Positions 7,755 through 17,267 are shown, counted from the stretch's first letter. The stretch: 64,000 nucleotides of DNA from Methanosarcina sp. 2.H.T.1A.6 (GCF_000979455.1 NZ_JJOY01000026.1:1-64000), one strand, 5' to 3'. The notes: a model not told the origin generated them from the sequence alone. Translations and numbers: made by a program.

Positions 7755-9287
7755 ATGAAAAAATATATAATGGCTATAATACTTGGCATTGCTTTTATAC
7801 TGTTAACAGGAACCAGCCTCGCAGCGAATGAAACTGCACAGAATGAAACGTATGATGCGGGAGCTTTTCAACAGGCTCTGGAGCAGGACGGATTCACTGT
7901 ACAGGAAGGAGAGCTGGGGTACTTTGATTTAATCAGGTTATTAGAGGCAGGAGTATTACCTTCTGCGTATGGAAATAATCCCAGCACAAAATACTTGGCG
8001 TATTTTGTTCCAACGGCTCCTGGTTATGGGGTAGAAGAACGGATTTCTAAATTAACAAGTACTCTTGGAATGAGCGGGAATCTAACTCCGTTCTGGAACC
8101 TTGGTCCTGATGAAGCTGTTGTTTTCGTGGGAAGAACCCCGCCTGAATGCAGGTACTTCAGCTATGATAATTACATAATGCACAGGACAATTGGGGATGA
8201 GAAGAGATGGATCTTTGCCAACATAGCAGACACAGTGAACAACCTGGTTATTAGAACCGAAGGGACTCAAAACGGGTCGGATGGGAATCCTTTCAACCAA
8301 ACCACGATAATAATCATTACGGCTGACAAAAGCATTGATGAACGCATCCGGGCTGCTGCCCAATCTACAGGATATTCGGACGATATAATTAATACCCAGG
8401 TACTGCCCTCAGTCATGCTGAATATGGGCCTGGAGAACGACTCCGATACATTTGCCTCATTTATCCGTCCAGCCCTGTTCAATGACACGCAGGCTGGTGA
8501 CGATTACATAAATAATACACCTGCTGCTGTTTTCAGGATTACTCCCAACGAAACTGTTGAACTTGACCCATATGATTATCCGGAGCTGAGAGTCCGTGGA
8601 ACCGGACAAACAGAGTTTGACCTGATGGATGATCTCGAAGAGCTAAGGATTGCGATTCTTGACAAGTATAATGTGTCAAATGCCACAGAGCTTCCGACCA
8701 GTCAGATAGTTCCTGCAGGAAGTGATGCTATCCAGAGAGGAATTAACGCCATAGGTCCTGATAACGATGCAGTCTATCTCTGGACAGCAAACCAGAGTGT
8801 CTCTTCTCCTACACCTCCTTTCTTTGACACTTCGCAGTACTATCCATTCCTGAGAGACCCGGCAATTACTCTGGGCAACGATACAGATGAGTTCATAATT
8901 GTCTATGGGGTCAACCATGTAGCTACAGGAAAGGCAACGTACTCGAGTTTCACCGTATACGGAGCTGATGTATGGAATGGCGTTGGAGCAATCACAGACG
9001 CAGATTTCAGCGGGTCTGCTGAGGAATACCTCCCTGACAATCCCAATGCGAAATACCTGTATGTCTACAAGCTCGCCAGGAACTGCAGCGAAGGTGGTCA
9101 ATACTGCTACGAGGTTCCCTATGGTAGGGGAGCTCATGGCTTAGAGCTGGATCAACCACTTTACATTGGATGGAGAGCCTACTTGGAGAAGTCTACAAAA
9201 ACCGGGCCTTCCTATTCAGAGATAGTGTACGACAGGGCTATAAAATTCGATCCAAAGGATTCTGGAAACACGAGCTCCGGATATTAA
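7755..9287 (+). CDS. Secreted protein of unknown function, array member 2
   Basis: A 510-residue paralogue of the protein at 5561-7054. The signal peptide (residues 1-23) is essentially the same as in members 3 and 4. After cleavage it reads ANETAQNETYDA, an apparent short in-frame duplication of the NET segment shared only with member 3. All conserved blocks and the three conserved cysteines are present. The C-terminus carries a short extra tail (DSGNTSSGY) after the shared end AIKFDP. GGGGG lies 6 bases before the ATG. The near identity of the 5' parts of members 2 and 3 points to recent duplication or gene conversion. Confidence 0.85.
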   Translation: MKKYIMAIILGIAFILLTGTSLAANETAQNETYDAGAFQQALEQDGFTVQEGELGYFDLIRLLEAGVLPSAYGNNPSTKYLAYFVPTAPGYGVEERISKLTSTLGMSGNLTPFWNLGPDEAVVFVGRTPPECRYFSYDNYIMHRTIGDEKRWIFANIADTVNNLVIRTEGTQNGSDGNPFNQTTIIIITADKSIDERIRAAAQSTGYSDDIINTQVLPSVMLNMGLENDSDTFASFIRPALFNDTQAGDDYINNTPAAVFRITPNETVELDPYDYPELRVRGTGQTEFDLMDDLEELRIAILDKYNVSNATELPTSQIVPAGSDAIQRGINAIGPDNDAVYLWTANQSVSSPTPPFFDTSQYYPFLRDPAITLGNDTDEFIIVYGVNHVATGKATYSSFTVYGADVWNGVGAITDADFSGSAEEYLPDNPNAKYLYVYKLARNCSEGGQYCYEVPYGRGAHGLELDQPLYIGWRAYLEKSTKTGPSYSEIVYDRAIKFDPKDSGNTSSGY

Positions 9288-9298
9288 GAACAGTTTAA

Positions 9299-9364
9299 GC
9301 TCTGGCTGATATGTGTTATCTATGAACACATATCTTCATTTTTTATTATCTATAACGCCAGAGC
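9299..9364 (+). terminator. Two-part 3' stem structure, copy 2
   Basis: The inner hairpin GATATGTGTT/AACACATATC (9308-9317, 9325-9334) is followed by TTCATTTTTT. The outer stem GCTCTGGC (9299-9306) pairs perfectly with GCCAGAGC (9357-9364). Confidence 0.75.
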
Positions 9365-9487
9365 CGTATTTTATAATAGCTTTTTGTTGTTTAAAGCGAA
9401 AATGAATAATTTTCAGGTTTCAGCTTTTTTAGCTTCCTTTGATTAAATTCGAGGATTCCATCTTTTTTGTAGGCTTCACGGAAAAGT

Positions 9488-9506
9488 CGCTCTCCTGCGT
9501 CGAGCG
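9488..9506. repeat. Dispersed CGCTC...GAGCG element, copy 2
   Basis: Identical 19-base core to the copy at 7484-7502, in the same position relative to the preceding array gene. Confidence 0.7.
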
Positions 9507-9650
9507 TGGAGTTGCTCCGGATCCTAAATACAGTATTTACAACAGGCTGTTGGACTATAAGTGAAAAATAGCTTTAAAGTTTTGTTATACTTTTTTGTTA
9601 TTTCTGTGGCATTATTTTTACAAAGGAGGGATAAGTCAAAACAGGATGGG

Positions 9651-9731
9651 AGTAAGGAATCATTTGAACAATCAACAGATCAACTATCCAAGTTTAATTA
9701 ACATCCCACCAAGGTTTCTAATATAATAAAT
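9651..9731 (+). promoter_or_regulatory. Shared upstream block, copy 3
   Basis: The same block with more substitutions (ATCAACAGATCAAC; TTTCTAATATAATAAATG), ending about 25 bases before the start codon of array gene 3. Confidence 0.6.
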
Positions 9732-9755
9732 GAAAAATTAAGCTGGGGGTTATAT

Positions 9756-11282
9756 ATGAAAAAATATATAATGGCTATAATACTTGGCATTGCTTTTATA
9801 CTGTTAACAGGAACAAGCCTCGCAGCGAATGAAACTGCACAGAATGAAACGTATGATGCGGGGGCTTTTCAACAGGCTTTAGAACAGAATGGATTTACCG
9901 TACAGGAAGGCGAAGTGGGTTACTTTGATTTTCTCAAGCTATTTAATGAAGGAGTACTGCCTTCTGCATACGGAAATAATCCCACCACAAAATATCTGAT
10001 ATATTTTGTTCCACCGGCTCCTGGTTATGAAGTAGATGAACAAATTAGGCAAATAACCAGTACGCTTGGAGTAAAAGAGAATACAACTCCGTTCTGGAAC
10101 CTTGGTCCTGATGAAGCTGTTGTTTTCGTGGGAAGAACGGCGCCTGAATGCAGGTACTTCAGCTACGACAGTTTCATTATGCACAGGACAATTGAGGGCG
10201 AGAGGAGATGGCTCTTCGCTAACATAGCAGATACGATTAATAACCTTGTTATCAAAACCGAAGGAACTCCAAACGGGTCGTCCGGGAATCCTTTCAATCA
10301 AACTACAATAATAATCCTTACTGCTGACAAAGACATTGATCAACGCATCCGGGACGCTGCCCAGTCTGCAGGATATTCGGACAATATAATTAATACCCAG
10401 GTGATGGCCTCAGTCATGCTGAACATGGGCCTGGAGAATGATTCCGATACATTTGCCTTATTTTTCCGCCCAGCTCTATTTAATGATACGCAGGCTGGCG
10501 ACGATTATATAACTAATCCACCAGCTACTGTTTTCCGGATTACTCCCAACAACACTACAGAGCTTGACCCGTTTGATTATCCGGAACTGAGGGTCCGTGG
10601 AACCGGACAAACAGAGTTTGACCTGATGGACGATCTCGAAGAGCTAAGGATTGCGATTCTTGATAAGTATAATGAGTCAAATGCCACAGAGCTTGCGACC
10701 AGTCAGGGAGTTCCTATAGGGAGTGATGCTATTCAGAGAGGAATCAATGGCGTAGGTCCTACCAACGATGCAGTTTATCTATGGTCAGCAAACCAGACAG
10801 CTTCTTCGCCGACACCTCCTTTCTTTGACACCTCGCAGTACTATCCATTCCTGAAAGATCCAGAAATTACTCTTGGAAACAATAGTAGTGAGTTCATAAT
10901 CGTCTATGGGGTTAATCATGCAGCCACAGGAAAGGCGACGTACTCGAACTTCTGCATATACGGAGCAGATGCATGGAACGGCGTTAAAGCAATCACAGAC
11001 GCAGATTTCAGCGGGTCTGCTGAGGAATATCTTCCTGACAATCCTAATGCTAAATACCTGTATGTCTACAAGCTAGCCAGGAACTGCAGCGAAGATGATC
11101 AATACTGCTACGAGGTTCCCTCCGGTGTGGGAGCTTATGGTATAGAACCTGATCAACCGCTTTTCATTGCCTGGAGACTCTATATGGAAAACACAACAAA
11201 AACCGGACCAGCCTACTCAGAGATCGTGTACGATAGGGCTATAAAGTTTGATCCGATGAGCTCTGGTAACATGAGCTCCTAA
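9756..11282 (+). CDS. Secreted protein of unknown function, array member 3
   Basis: A 508-residue paralogue with the same signal peptide and ANETAQNETYDA start as member 2. Differences concentrate in the first third: FLKLFNEG replaces LIRLLEAG, and IRQITSTLGVKENTT is shared only with member 4, so member 3 looks mosaic between 2 and 4. Conserved blocks and the three cysteines are intact. The C-terminal tail SSGNMSS resembles that of member 2. GGGGG precedes the ATG at 6 bases. The function is unknown; export and glycosylation are inferred. Confidence 0.85.
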   Translation: MKKYIMAIILGIAFILLTGTSLAANETAQNETYDAGAFQQALEQNGFTVQEGEVGYFDFLKLFNEGVLPSAYGNNPTTKYLIYFVPPAPGYEVDEQIRQITSTLGVKENTTPFWNLGPDEAVVFVGRTAPECRYFSYDSFIMHRTIEGERRWLFANIADTINNLVIKTEGTPNGSSGNPFNQTTIIILTADKDIDQRIRDAAQSAGYSDNIINTQVMASVMLNMGLENDSDTFALFFRPALFNDTQAGDDYITNPPATVFRITPNNTTELDPFDYPELRVRGTGQTEFDLMDDLEELRIAILDKYNESNATELATSQGVPIGSDAIQRGINGVGPTNDAVYLWSANQTASSPTPPFFDTSQYYPFLKDPEITLGNNSSEFIIVYGVNHAATGKATYSNFCIYGADAWNGVKAITDADFSGSAEEYLPDNPNAKYLYVYKLARNCSEDDQYCYEVPSGVGAYGIEPDQPLFIAWRLYMENTTKTGPAYSEIVYDRAIKFDPMSSGNMSS

Positions 11283-11298
11283 TATTAAGCAAGTTCAA

Positions 11299-11358
11299 GC
11301 TCTGGCTGAATGTGTTACTTCAACACATTCATTATCTTTTTGGCTATAACACCAGAGC
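11299..11358 (+). terminator. Two-part 3' stem structure, copy 3 (compensated variant)
   Basis: Here the inner stem is GAATGTGTT/AACACATTC: both arms have changed relative to GATATGTGTT/AACACATATC and still pair. The outer stem GCTCTGG pairs with CCAGAGC (11352-11358). This paired change is good evidence that the fold is maintained. Confidence 0.75.
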
Positions 11359-11486
11359 GTGTTTTATTATACTTTCTTGCTATTTAGAAAGGTTAAATTG
11401 AGTAATTTTCAGGTTTTAACTGGTTTTTAGTGCTCTCCTAATAAAATTCAGGAAATCCATCTTTTTTGCGGCTTTTACGGAAAGGC

Positions 11487-11505
11487 CGCTCTCCTGCGTC
11501 GAGCG
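11487..11505. repeat. Dispersed CGCTC...GAGCG element, copy 3
   Basis: Identical 19-base core, in the spacer after array gene 3. Confidence 0.7.
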
Positions 11506-11663
11506 TGGAGTTGCTTTGGGCACTAAAAGCAGTATTTGCAACAGGCTGTTGGACTATAAGTGAAAAATAGCTTTAAAGTTTTGTTATACTTTTTGGGTAT
11601 TTCTGTGGATTACTTTTACGAAATAGGGATAAGTCAAAACAGGACGGAAGTTAAAACAGGATG

Positions 11664-11745
11664 GGATAAGGGATTATGCAGACTGTTAACAGATCAACTA
11701 TCCAAGTTTAGTTAATGGCCTGACAAGGTTTCTAATATATTGAAT
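11664..11745 (+). promoter_or_regulatory. Shared upstream block, copy 4
   Basis: Almost the same as copy 2, ending about 24 bases before the ATG at 11770. Just upstream, a short AGTTAAAACAGGA stretch duplicates the preceding AAGTCAAAACAGGA. Confidence 0.65.
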
Positions 11746-11769
11746 GAAAAATTAACCTGGGGGTTATAT

Positions 11770-13263
11770 ATGAAAAAATATATAATGGCTATAATACTTG
11801 GCATTGCTTTTATACTGTTAACTGGAACTGGCCTCGCAGCGAATGAAACCTACGACGCGGGGGATTTTCAACAGGCTTTAGAAAAGGATGGATTCACCGT
11901 ACAGGAAGGTGAATTGGGGTACTTTGATTTTCTCAGGCTATATGAGGAAGGAGTACTGCCTTCTGCATACGGAAACAATCCCACCACAAAATATCTGATA
12001 TTTTATGTTCCACTGTCGCCTGGTTATGAAGTAGATGAACAAATTAAGCAAATAACCAGTACGCTTGGAGTAAAAGAGAATACAACTCCTTTCTGGAGCC
12101 TTCGTCCTGATGAAGCTGTTGTTTTCGTGGGAAGAACACCGCCTGAATGCAGGTACTTCAGCTACGAAAATTTTATGCTACACAGGACAATTGGGAACGA
12201 GAGGAGATGGATCTTTGCTACCTTAGCAGACACGGTAAACAACCTGGTTATTAAAACTGAAGGGACTCCAAATGGGTCGTCAGGGAATCCTTACAATCAA
12301 ACCACGGTAATAATCATTACTGCTGATAGAGGCATTGATCAACGCATCCGGGCCGCTGCCCAATCAGCGGGGTATTCAGACGATATAATTAACACCCAGG
12401 TGCTGCCCTCGGTCATGCTGAACATGGGCGTGGAGAATAACTCCGATACATTTGCCTCATTTGTCCGCCCGGCTCTATATAATGACACCCAGGCTGGTGA
12501 GAATTACATAAATAATACATCTGCGACTGTTTTCAGGATTACTCCCAACGAAACTGTGGAACTTGACCCGTATGATTATCCGGAGTTAAGGGTCCGTGGA
12601 ACCGGGAAAACAGAGTTTGACCTGATGGATGATCTCGAAGAGCTAAGGGTTGCGATTCTTGACAAGTATAATGAGTCAAATGCCACAGAGCTTCCGATCA
12701 GTCAGACAGTTACGACAGGGAGTGATGCTATCCAGAGAGGTATTAATGTCCTGGGTCCCGCTAACGACGCGTGCTATCTCTGGACAGCAAATCAGACTAT
12801 CTCTTCGCCGACACCTCCTTTCTTTAACACCTCGCTGTACTATCCTTTCCTGAGAGACCCTGGAATTACTCTGGGCAACGATACCGATGAGTTCATAATT
12901 GTCTATGGGGTTAATCATGCAGCCACAGGAAAGGCGACGTACTCGAACTTCGTAATATACGGAGCTGCTGGGTGGAACGGTGTCAGAGCAATAACAGACG
13001 CAGATTTCAGTGGATCTGCTGAGGAATACCTCCCTGACAATCCTAATGCTAAATACCTGTATGTTTACAAGCTCGCCAGGAACTGCAGCGAAGACGATCA
13101 ATACTGCTACGAAGTTCCTTATGGTCGGGGAGCTTATGGTATAGAACTGGATCAACCGCTTTTCATTGCCTGGAGGGCCTACATGGAAAACTCTACAAAA
13201 ACCGGGCCAGCCTACTCAGAGATCGTGTACGACCGGGCTATAAAGTTCGACCCAATGAGTTGA
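11770..13263 (+). CDS. Secreted protein of unknown function, array member 4
   Basis: A 497-residue paralogue. I place the start at ATG 11770, because it aligns with the starts of members 2 and 3 and has GGGGG 6 bases upstream; an in-frame ATG at 11740 would put ten polar residues before the signal peptide. Like member 1 it has a single NETYDA after cleavage and ends at FDPMS with no extra tail. It shares IKQITSTLGVKENTT with member 3. The three conserved cysteines and all conserved blocks are present, although one substitution (GLGP to SLRP before DEAVVF) affects an otherwise constant segment. Confidence 0.85.
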   Translation: MKKYIMAIILGIAFILLTGTGLAANETYDAGDFQQALEKDGFTVQEGELGYFDFLRLYEEGVLPSAYGNNPTTKYLIFYVPLSPGYEVDEQIKQITSTLGVKENTTPFWSLRPDEAVVFVGRTPPECRYFSYENFMLHRTIGNERRWIFATLADTVNNLVIKTEGTPNGSSGNPYNQTTVIIITADRGIDQRIRAAAQSAGYSDDIINTQVLPSVMLNMGVENNSDTFASFVRPALYNDTQAGENYINNTSATVFRITPNETVELDPYDYPELRVRGTGKTEFDLMDDLEELRVAILDKYNESNATELPISQTVTTGSDAIQRGINVLGPANDACYLWTANQTISSPTPPFFNTSLYYPFLRDPGITLGNDTDEFIIVYGVNHAATGKATYSNFVIYGAAGWNGVRAITDADFSGSAEEYLPDNPNAKYLYVYKLARNCSEDDQYCYEVPYGRGAYGIELDQPLFIAWRAYMENSTKTGPAYSEIVYDRAIKFDPMS

Positions 13264-13296
13264 GGTAAGAGGAACGGGATATTAAGGCAAATTCAA

Positions 13297-13361
13297 GCTC
13301 TGGCTGATATGTGTTACCTGCAAACACATATCTTCATTTTTAATATCTACAATGCCAGAGC
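13297..13361 (+). terminator. Two-part 3' stem structure, copy 4
   Basis: Inner hairpin GATATGTGTT/AACACATATC followed by TTCATTTTT, with a perfect outer stem GCTCTGGC (13297-13304) and GCCAGAGC (13354-13361). Confidence 0.75.
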
Positions 13362-13490
13362 TGTATTTTATAATACCTTTTTGTTGCTTAGAATGGTTGA
13401 AATGAAAAAATTTTAGGTTTCAGCTTTTTTCAGAGCTTCCTTTGATAAAATTCGAGGATTCCATCTTTTTTGCAGACTTCACGGAAAGGC

Positions 13491-13509
13491 CGCTCTCCTG
13501 CGTCGAGCG
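13491..13509. repeat. Dispersed CGCTC...GAGCG element, copy 4
   Basis: Identical 19-base core, after array gene 4 and the last copy in the array. The remainder of 13362-13611 is spacer related to that after genes 2 and 3. Confidence 0.7.
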
Positions 13510-13611
13510 GGAGGTTGCCCAGGGTTCTAATTAGCAGTACTCAAAACCAGTTGCTGTTTGAAAAAAATAGATCTAAATTTGGTTTAACGGACGCAAAAAA
13601 GAGTTAAAGAA

Positions 13612-13637
13612 AATCAGGGAATAAAAACTCCCTGATT
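13612..13637 (-). terminator. Hairpin terminator of the ligase gene
   Basis: AATCAGGGA and TCCCTGATT pair around an 8-base loop, followed on the minus strand by TTCTTTAAC. It lies 40 bases past the stop codon of the ligase gene. Confidence 0.65.
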
Positions 13638-13676
13638 ATTTAAGTTACTAAACAATAATTTAAAGCTTCAGGTGGC

Positions 13677-14978
13677 TCAGATCTGCGGCCTTCTGTCGAT
13701 GATCCTCTTTGCCTTTCCTGTGGTCCTTTCGATGCTGCCTTTCTCAAGGAGTTCGACGTTTGTGCGGATGTTGAGGACGGATTTGAGTTCCCGCTGGACG
13801 TGGTCCTGGATAGCTTTGAGGTCTTTGAGGTCGCCGGTGAAGGCGTTTTCTTCGAGTTCGACTTCTACTGTGAGTTCATCGAGCATGTGTCTGTTCCGGT
13901 CAAGGATTAACTGGAAATGTTCGCTTACCTGAGGGATTCGGGAGATGACATCTTGGATCTGGGAGGGGAAGACGTTGATTCCGCGGACGATCATCATGTC
14001 GTCTACTCTGCCGAGCAGGCGGGAGATCCTGGTTGTTGTCCGGCCGCAGTCGCATTCGGACTCAAGAAGGCGGGTCATGTCACCTGTGCGGTATCTTATG
14101 TTGCAGAAGCCTTCTTTGTTGAGGGAGGTTAAGACCAGTTCGCCTTTTTCGCCTTCGGATACCTGTTCTCCGTTTTTATCCAGGACTTCGACGAGGAAGT
14201 TGTCGTTCCAGATGTGCAGGCCATTCTGTTCCTGGCACTCGAAGCCGACGCCGGGACCCATCATTTCTGAGAGGCCGTAACAGTCATAGGCTTTGAGGTT
14301 CAGGCGCTTTTCAAGCTGTTTTCTGGTGTTTTCCGACCAGGGCTCGCCTCCGAAAATGGCTGCTTTTAAGGAGAGTTTGTCTATGAGGCCGAGATCTTCT
14401 GCAGTTTCTGCGAGGTAGAAAGCATAGGAAGGGGTGCAGTGGACTGCGGTTACCCCAAAGTCGATCATCATCTCAAGCTGCCGGGCGGTGTTGCCTGTTG
14501 CTGCCGGCACGACCATGGCTCCCATCCTCTCTACGCCGTAGTGGAAGCCCATGCCTCCGGTAAAAAGGCCGTAGTTCATGGAGTTCTGGATCACATCGCC
14601 TTTTGTAAGCCCTATCATTGTAAGGCTCCGGGCGATCAGGTCCGACCATGTCTCAATATCCTTTGCAGTATATCCGACAACCGTGGGCTTCCCGCTGGTC
14701 CCTGAGGAGGCGTGAATGCGCACGATGTCCTCTTTCTTTGCAGCAAAAAGGCCGAATGGATAGTTGTCCCGAAGGTCTGTTTTGCGTGTGAAAGGCAGTT
14801 TCCGGACGTCCTCAAGGGTTTTGATATCCTCGGGAGCGACTCCAGCCTCTTTGAACTTCTGCCTGTAGAAAGGAACATTGTCATAGACCAGCTTTGCACT
14901 GTGCTGCAGGCGTTTCAGCTGTAGTCTCTTCATTTCTTCGGGATCCATTGTTTCATATTTCGGCTGCCAGTATTTCAT
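13677..14978 (-). CDS. paaK: Phenylacetate-CoA ligase (AMP-forming)
   Basis: A 433-residue member of the adenylate-forming ligases, phenylacetate-CoA ligase type: it activates an aryl acid with ATP to an acyl-AMP and then to the CoA thioester. The P-loop SSGTSGKPT (about residue 90) and the adenylation motif YDCYGLSEMMGPG are intact. YRTGDMTRL and RVDDMMIVRGINVFPSQI mark the hinge and C-terminal domain; GKAKRIIDRR near the end carries the usual late lysine. Length is normal for the family. In methanogens such enzymes are thought to act on aryl acids from amino-acid breakdown, often beside indolepyruvate oxidoreductase genes, but none is adjacent here. ATG at 14978, with AAGGTCC before it; transcribed alone. 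Confidence 0.93.
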   Translation of the reverse strand: MKYWQPKYETMDPEEMKRLQLKRLQHSAKLVYDNVPFYRQKFKEAGVAPEDIKTLEDVRKLPFTRKTDLRDNYPFGLFAAKKEDIVRIHASSGTSGKPTVVGYTAKDIETWSDLIARSLTMIGLTKGDVIQNSMNYGLFTGGMGFHYGVERMGAMVVPAATGNTARQLEMMIDFGVTAVHCTPSYAFYLAETAEDLGLIDKLSLKAAIFGGEPWSENTRKQLEKRLNLKAYDCYGLSEMMGPGVGFECQEQNGLHIWNDNFLVEVLDKNGEQVSEGEKGELVLTSLNKEGFCNIRYRTGDMTRLLESECDCGRTTTRISRLLGRVDDMMIVRGINVFPSQIQDVISRIPQVSEHFQLILDRNRHMLDELTVEVELEENAFTGDLKDLKAIQDHVQRELKSVLNIRTNVELLEKGSIERTTGKAKRIIDRRPQI

Positions 14979-15313
14979 TAAAAGGACCTTCTTTGGATTT
15001 GTAAAACCGTTTTCAGATTGTGAATATTGCTATGAACATAAACCCTATTCCGAACATAAACCCTATTCGTGCCATGTCTCTGCATGTCACAATATATTCC
15101 ATAAATTCCTGTTTCGTAAATAAAGATCAGGAAAAAAACAATCAGTACTGTAATTCTTTCCCACATATAAATATTGTTGAAGCAAACAGGACTGAAGAAA
15201 ATCCTTCGGTATATGAAAAAACAATAACAGATTGAAAAAAATAACAGATTATTTGATAATTAATTATCTGATAACTGACCATTTATTTTGATGAACTTTT
15301 TAGATATGTGTCT

Positions 15314-15385
15314 TAACTCTTCATCTATAACTTTTCATCTGTACCTCTTCATCTGTAACTCTTCATCTGCATTTTTTCATCTATT
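15314..15385. repeat. 15-bp tandem repeat at a gene's stop codon
   Basis: About five imperfect units of the type AACTCTTCATCTGT run into the last codons of the flippase gene; its stop codon (15377-15379) lies within the final unit. The rest of 14979-15313 is AT-rich with a duplicated CATAAACCCTATTC near 15038-15066 and no gene that I can support. Confidence 0.7.
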
Positions 15386-16411
15386 CTGCAAGTAAAATGC
15401 AATCGGAAAGCCGATTAATGTGGGGATCCAGAACGAAAAAATCCTGTAGCTGAGGACGGCCACAACTGCTATCGGACCCGGCACTCCCAGGCCTGTGTAC
15501 AGGGCCGCCATTGTACTTTCCACAATCCCAATCCCACCGGGGAGGAGAAAAGCCAATCTCCCGAAAAGCAGGGGCAGTCCATATCCTACAAGCAGGACGC
15601 TCGGACCTATTGGGTTTCCGGCAGCTATGAAGAAAAAGTAAAGGGTCAGCATATCAAAGCTGGCGGTAAGTGCTGCTCCCATGGCAGGGCGCTTCCAGCC
15701 CCCGTTTTCGAGCAGGTCGAGGGCTGCAAACATACGGCAGACTGCGGTTTCAGTTGCCCTCGGGGTATAGGGCCTGTGCAGGACCCTGTAAAAAAAGGCA
15801 GCTTCCCTGACAGCTCCGGATGTGAACCAGTCCCTGTGGCTTTTTCCCCAGCTTATTGCTGCAATGCCTAGGCCCAGTCCACTAAGGATCAGGAGAAAGG
15901 CAAGGATCTGGGTGGAGGAAAGCTCGCGTACTGCCAGCAGCCGGAGTATTCCGGCAATTCCCAGGATCACTAAAATTGTGTTGTTAAAAAGGGTGGGCAG
16001 AGTGCCTGCAAGCCCCGAACCTTCGGCGCTGACGCCCTGTTTCCGTACCCAGCGGTATGTAGCTGCCCCATTTCCAAGCGGCCCTCCTGCAAGCAGCCCG
16101 ATGCTTGCTGCAGCAAGGGTTATCAGTATGCCCCTGGGCACCGAGAGTTTCTGGTTTACGGTTGCTGCAATCGAATGCAGGAGATAACCGCTTCCCATAT
16201 AGCTTATAGTCTGGGCAAGGGCAGCCAGCAGCACGGCCCACAGGGCCATTGTTTTAATGACCTTCAGGGACTCTTCAACCGAGGCAAGCTGGGGGAGGAC
16301 CAGGTGAACTGCAAGCCCCAGAAAGAAGAGGGTGGGAAGGTAGCGACCTGCCCGCAACACAAGCGGCGGAGGAGATGCCAGGCTCCTGTGATTATGTTTT
16401 TCTGCTTTCAT
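15377..16411 (-). CDS. Flippase-like integral membrane protein (UPF0104 / LPG synthase TM type)
   Basis: A 344-residue multi-pass membrane protein. The order of hydrophobic segments, LLAGGPLGNGAATYRWV (about residue 105), and LLPGGIGIVESTMAALYTGLG near residue 290 (21 residues, key residues G-G-I-G-x-x-E) match the UPF0104 family, related to the membrane domain of lysylphosphatidylglycerol synthase. These proteins are thought to move lipid-linked molecules across the membrane; the substrate here is unknown. It has about eight to nine membrane segments and a His/Lys-rich N-terminus. The ATG at 16411 begins a reasonable topology. It stands alone, flanked by minisatellites at both ends. Confidence 0.85.
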   Translation of the reverse strand: MKAEKHNHRSLASPPPLVLRAGRYLPTLFFLGLAVHLVLPQLASVEESLKVIKTMALWAVLLAALAQTISYMGSGYLLHSIAATVNQKLSVPRGILITLAAASIGLLAGGPLGNGAATYRWVRKQGVSAEGSGLAGTLPTLFNNTILVILGIAGILRLLAVRELSSTQILAFLLILSGLGLGIAAISWGKSHRDWFTSGAVREAAFFYRVLHRPYTPRATETAVCRMFAALDLLENGGWKRPAMGAALTASFDMLTLYFFFIAAGNPIGPSVLLVGYGLPLLFGRLAFLLPGGIGIVESTMAALYTGLGVPGPIAVVAVLSYRIFSFWIPTLIGFPIAFYLQNR

Positions 16412-16483
16412 CGTCCACTCCGTCTCATCGTCTACTCCCCTTATCGTTTACCTCTTCTAATTTTTCATCCCTGATTCTTTCTA

Positions 16484-16548
16484 TCCCTTGAGCTTCTACC
16501 CCTTGAGCTTCTACCCCTTGAGCTTCTGTCCCTTGAGCTTCTACCCCC
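16484..16548. repeat. 15-bp tandem repeat upstream of the flippase gene
   Basis: Four units of TTGAGCTTCTACCCC with one two-base variant (TGTC). It lies 70-140 bases upstream of the minus-strand flippase start and before the DUF1294 gene on the plus strand. Confidence 0.85.
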
Positions 16549-16710
16549 TTTTATTTTTCCTTTATATATCTCATAAGGGTTACTTTTCTCTTTCTTCCTG
16601 AACTACCCAAATCCTCCCTGGGATTTTCTATTCGCGGATAAAGCGCTCCAAAAGCTATGGATTTCGGGAATATCACAGCCTTTAATTATTATTACGGAGA
16701 ATTCTTTCCC

Positions 16711-16983
16711 ATGACAGAGACTGTTTACCTTCTTTTCCCTATCGTCTATGCTGCCCTTAACGCAGCTTCATTTACCCTTTATGGGCTGGACAAATATAAA
16801 GCAAGAAAGGAAATGTGGCGAATCTCGGAAAAAACCCTGCTGGCTATTTCCCTTTTCGGGCCGATCGGCGCATGGCTCGGAATGATGCAGTTCAGACATA
16901 AAACCCAGAAGCCCATGTTCAGGTACTCTGTGCCGGCTTTTATTGTAATTCACCTTCTTCTGGTGCTCTGGATAAACCTGTAA
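16711..16983 (+). CDS. DUF1294 small membrane protein
   Basis: A small membrane protein of 90 residues with the DUF1294 signature: a first membrane helix, then DKYKARKEMWRISEKTLL, a glycine-rich helix (GPIGAWLGM), the diagnostic FRHKTQKPMF, and a last helix. No function is established. I prefer ATG 16711, since GGAGA lies 11 bases upstream and the first helix follows directly; an in-frame ATG at 16657 would add 18 residues and lacks a ribosome binding site. A TATA-like TTTATATATC at 16561-16570 could drive transcription. Confidence 0.8.
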   Translation: MTETVYLLFPIVYAALNAASFTLYGLDKYKARKEMWRISEKTLLAISLFGPIGAWLGMMQFRHKTQKPMFRYSVPAFIVIHLLLVLWINL

Positions 16984-17267
16984 GTCTATAGCAACCTGTA
17001 ATGCTTTTTATTACTGGATTTTGTTAAAGTCTCCTGTTAAGAGCATAAATTGATTATAAAAGGTATAAGAGCCGTAAACATCATGGAATAGCTGAAACCG
17101 CATATAATAGCTGGATATACAGTGTCACATTAATTCTTTTTTTTGTAAAACGTTTTTTATAGTATTTTCTTCATAAGATAAGAGGCATCACAGTTTTCAT
17201 TCCTTGTCCTGGATGGGGTACACTCTGGCGATTGGCTTTGAGAACTGCAGATAAATGGGGGACTGAA

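Noticed and set aside
11740-11769. Longer start for array gene 4
   Set aside because: Its paralogues start at the position of ATG 11770, which has GGGGG in front, and the extension would block the signal peptide.
13917-14705. Several plus-strand frames inside the CoA ligase gene
   Set aside because: They are antisense to a gene with intact motifs.
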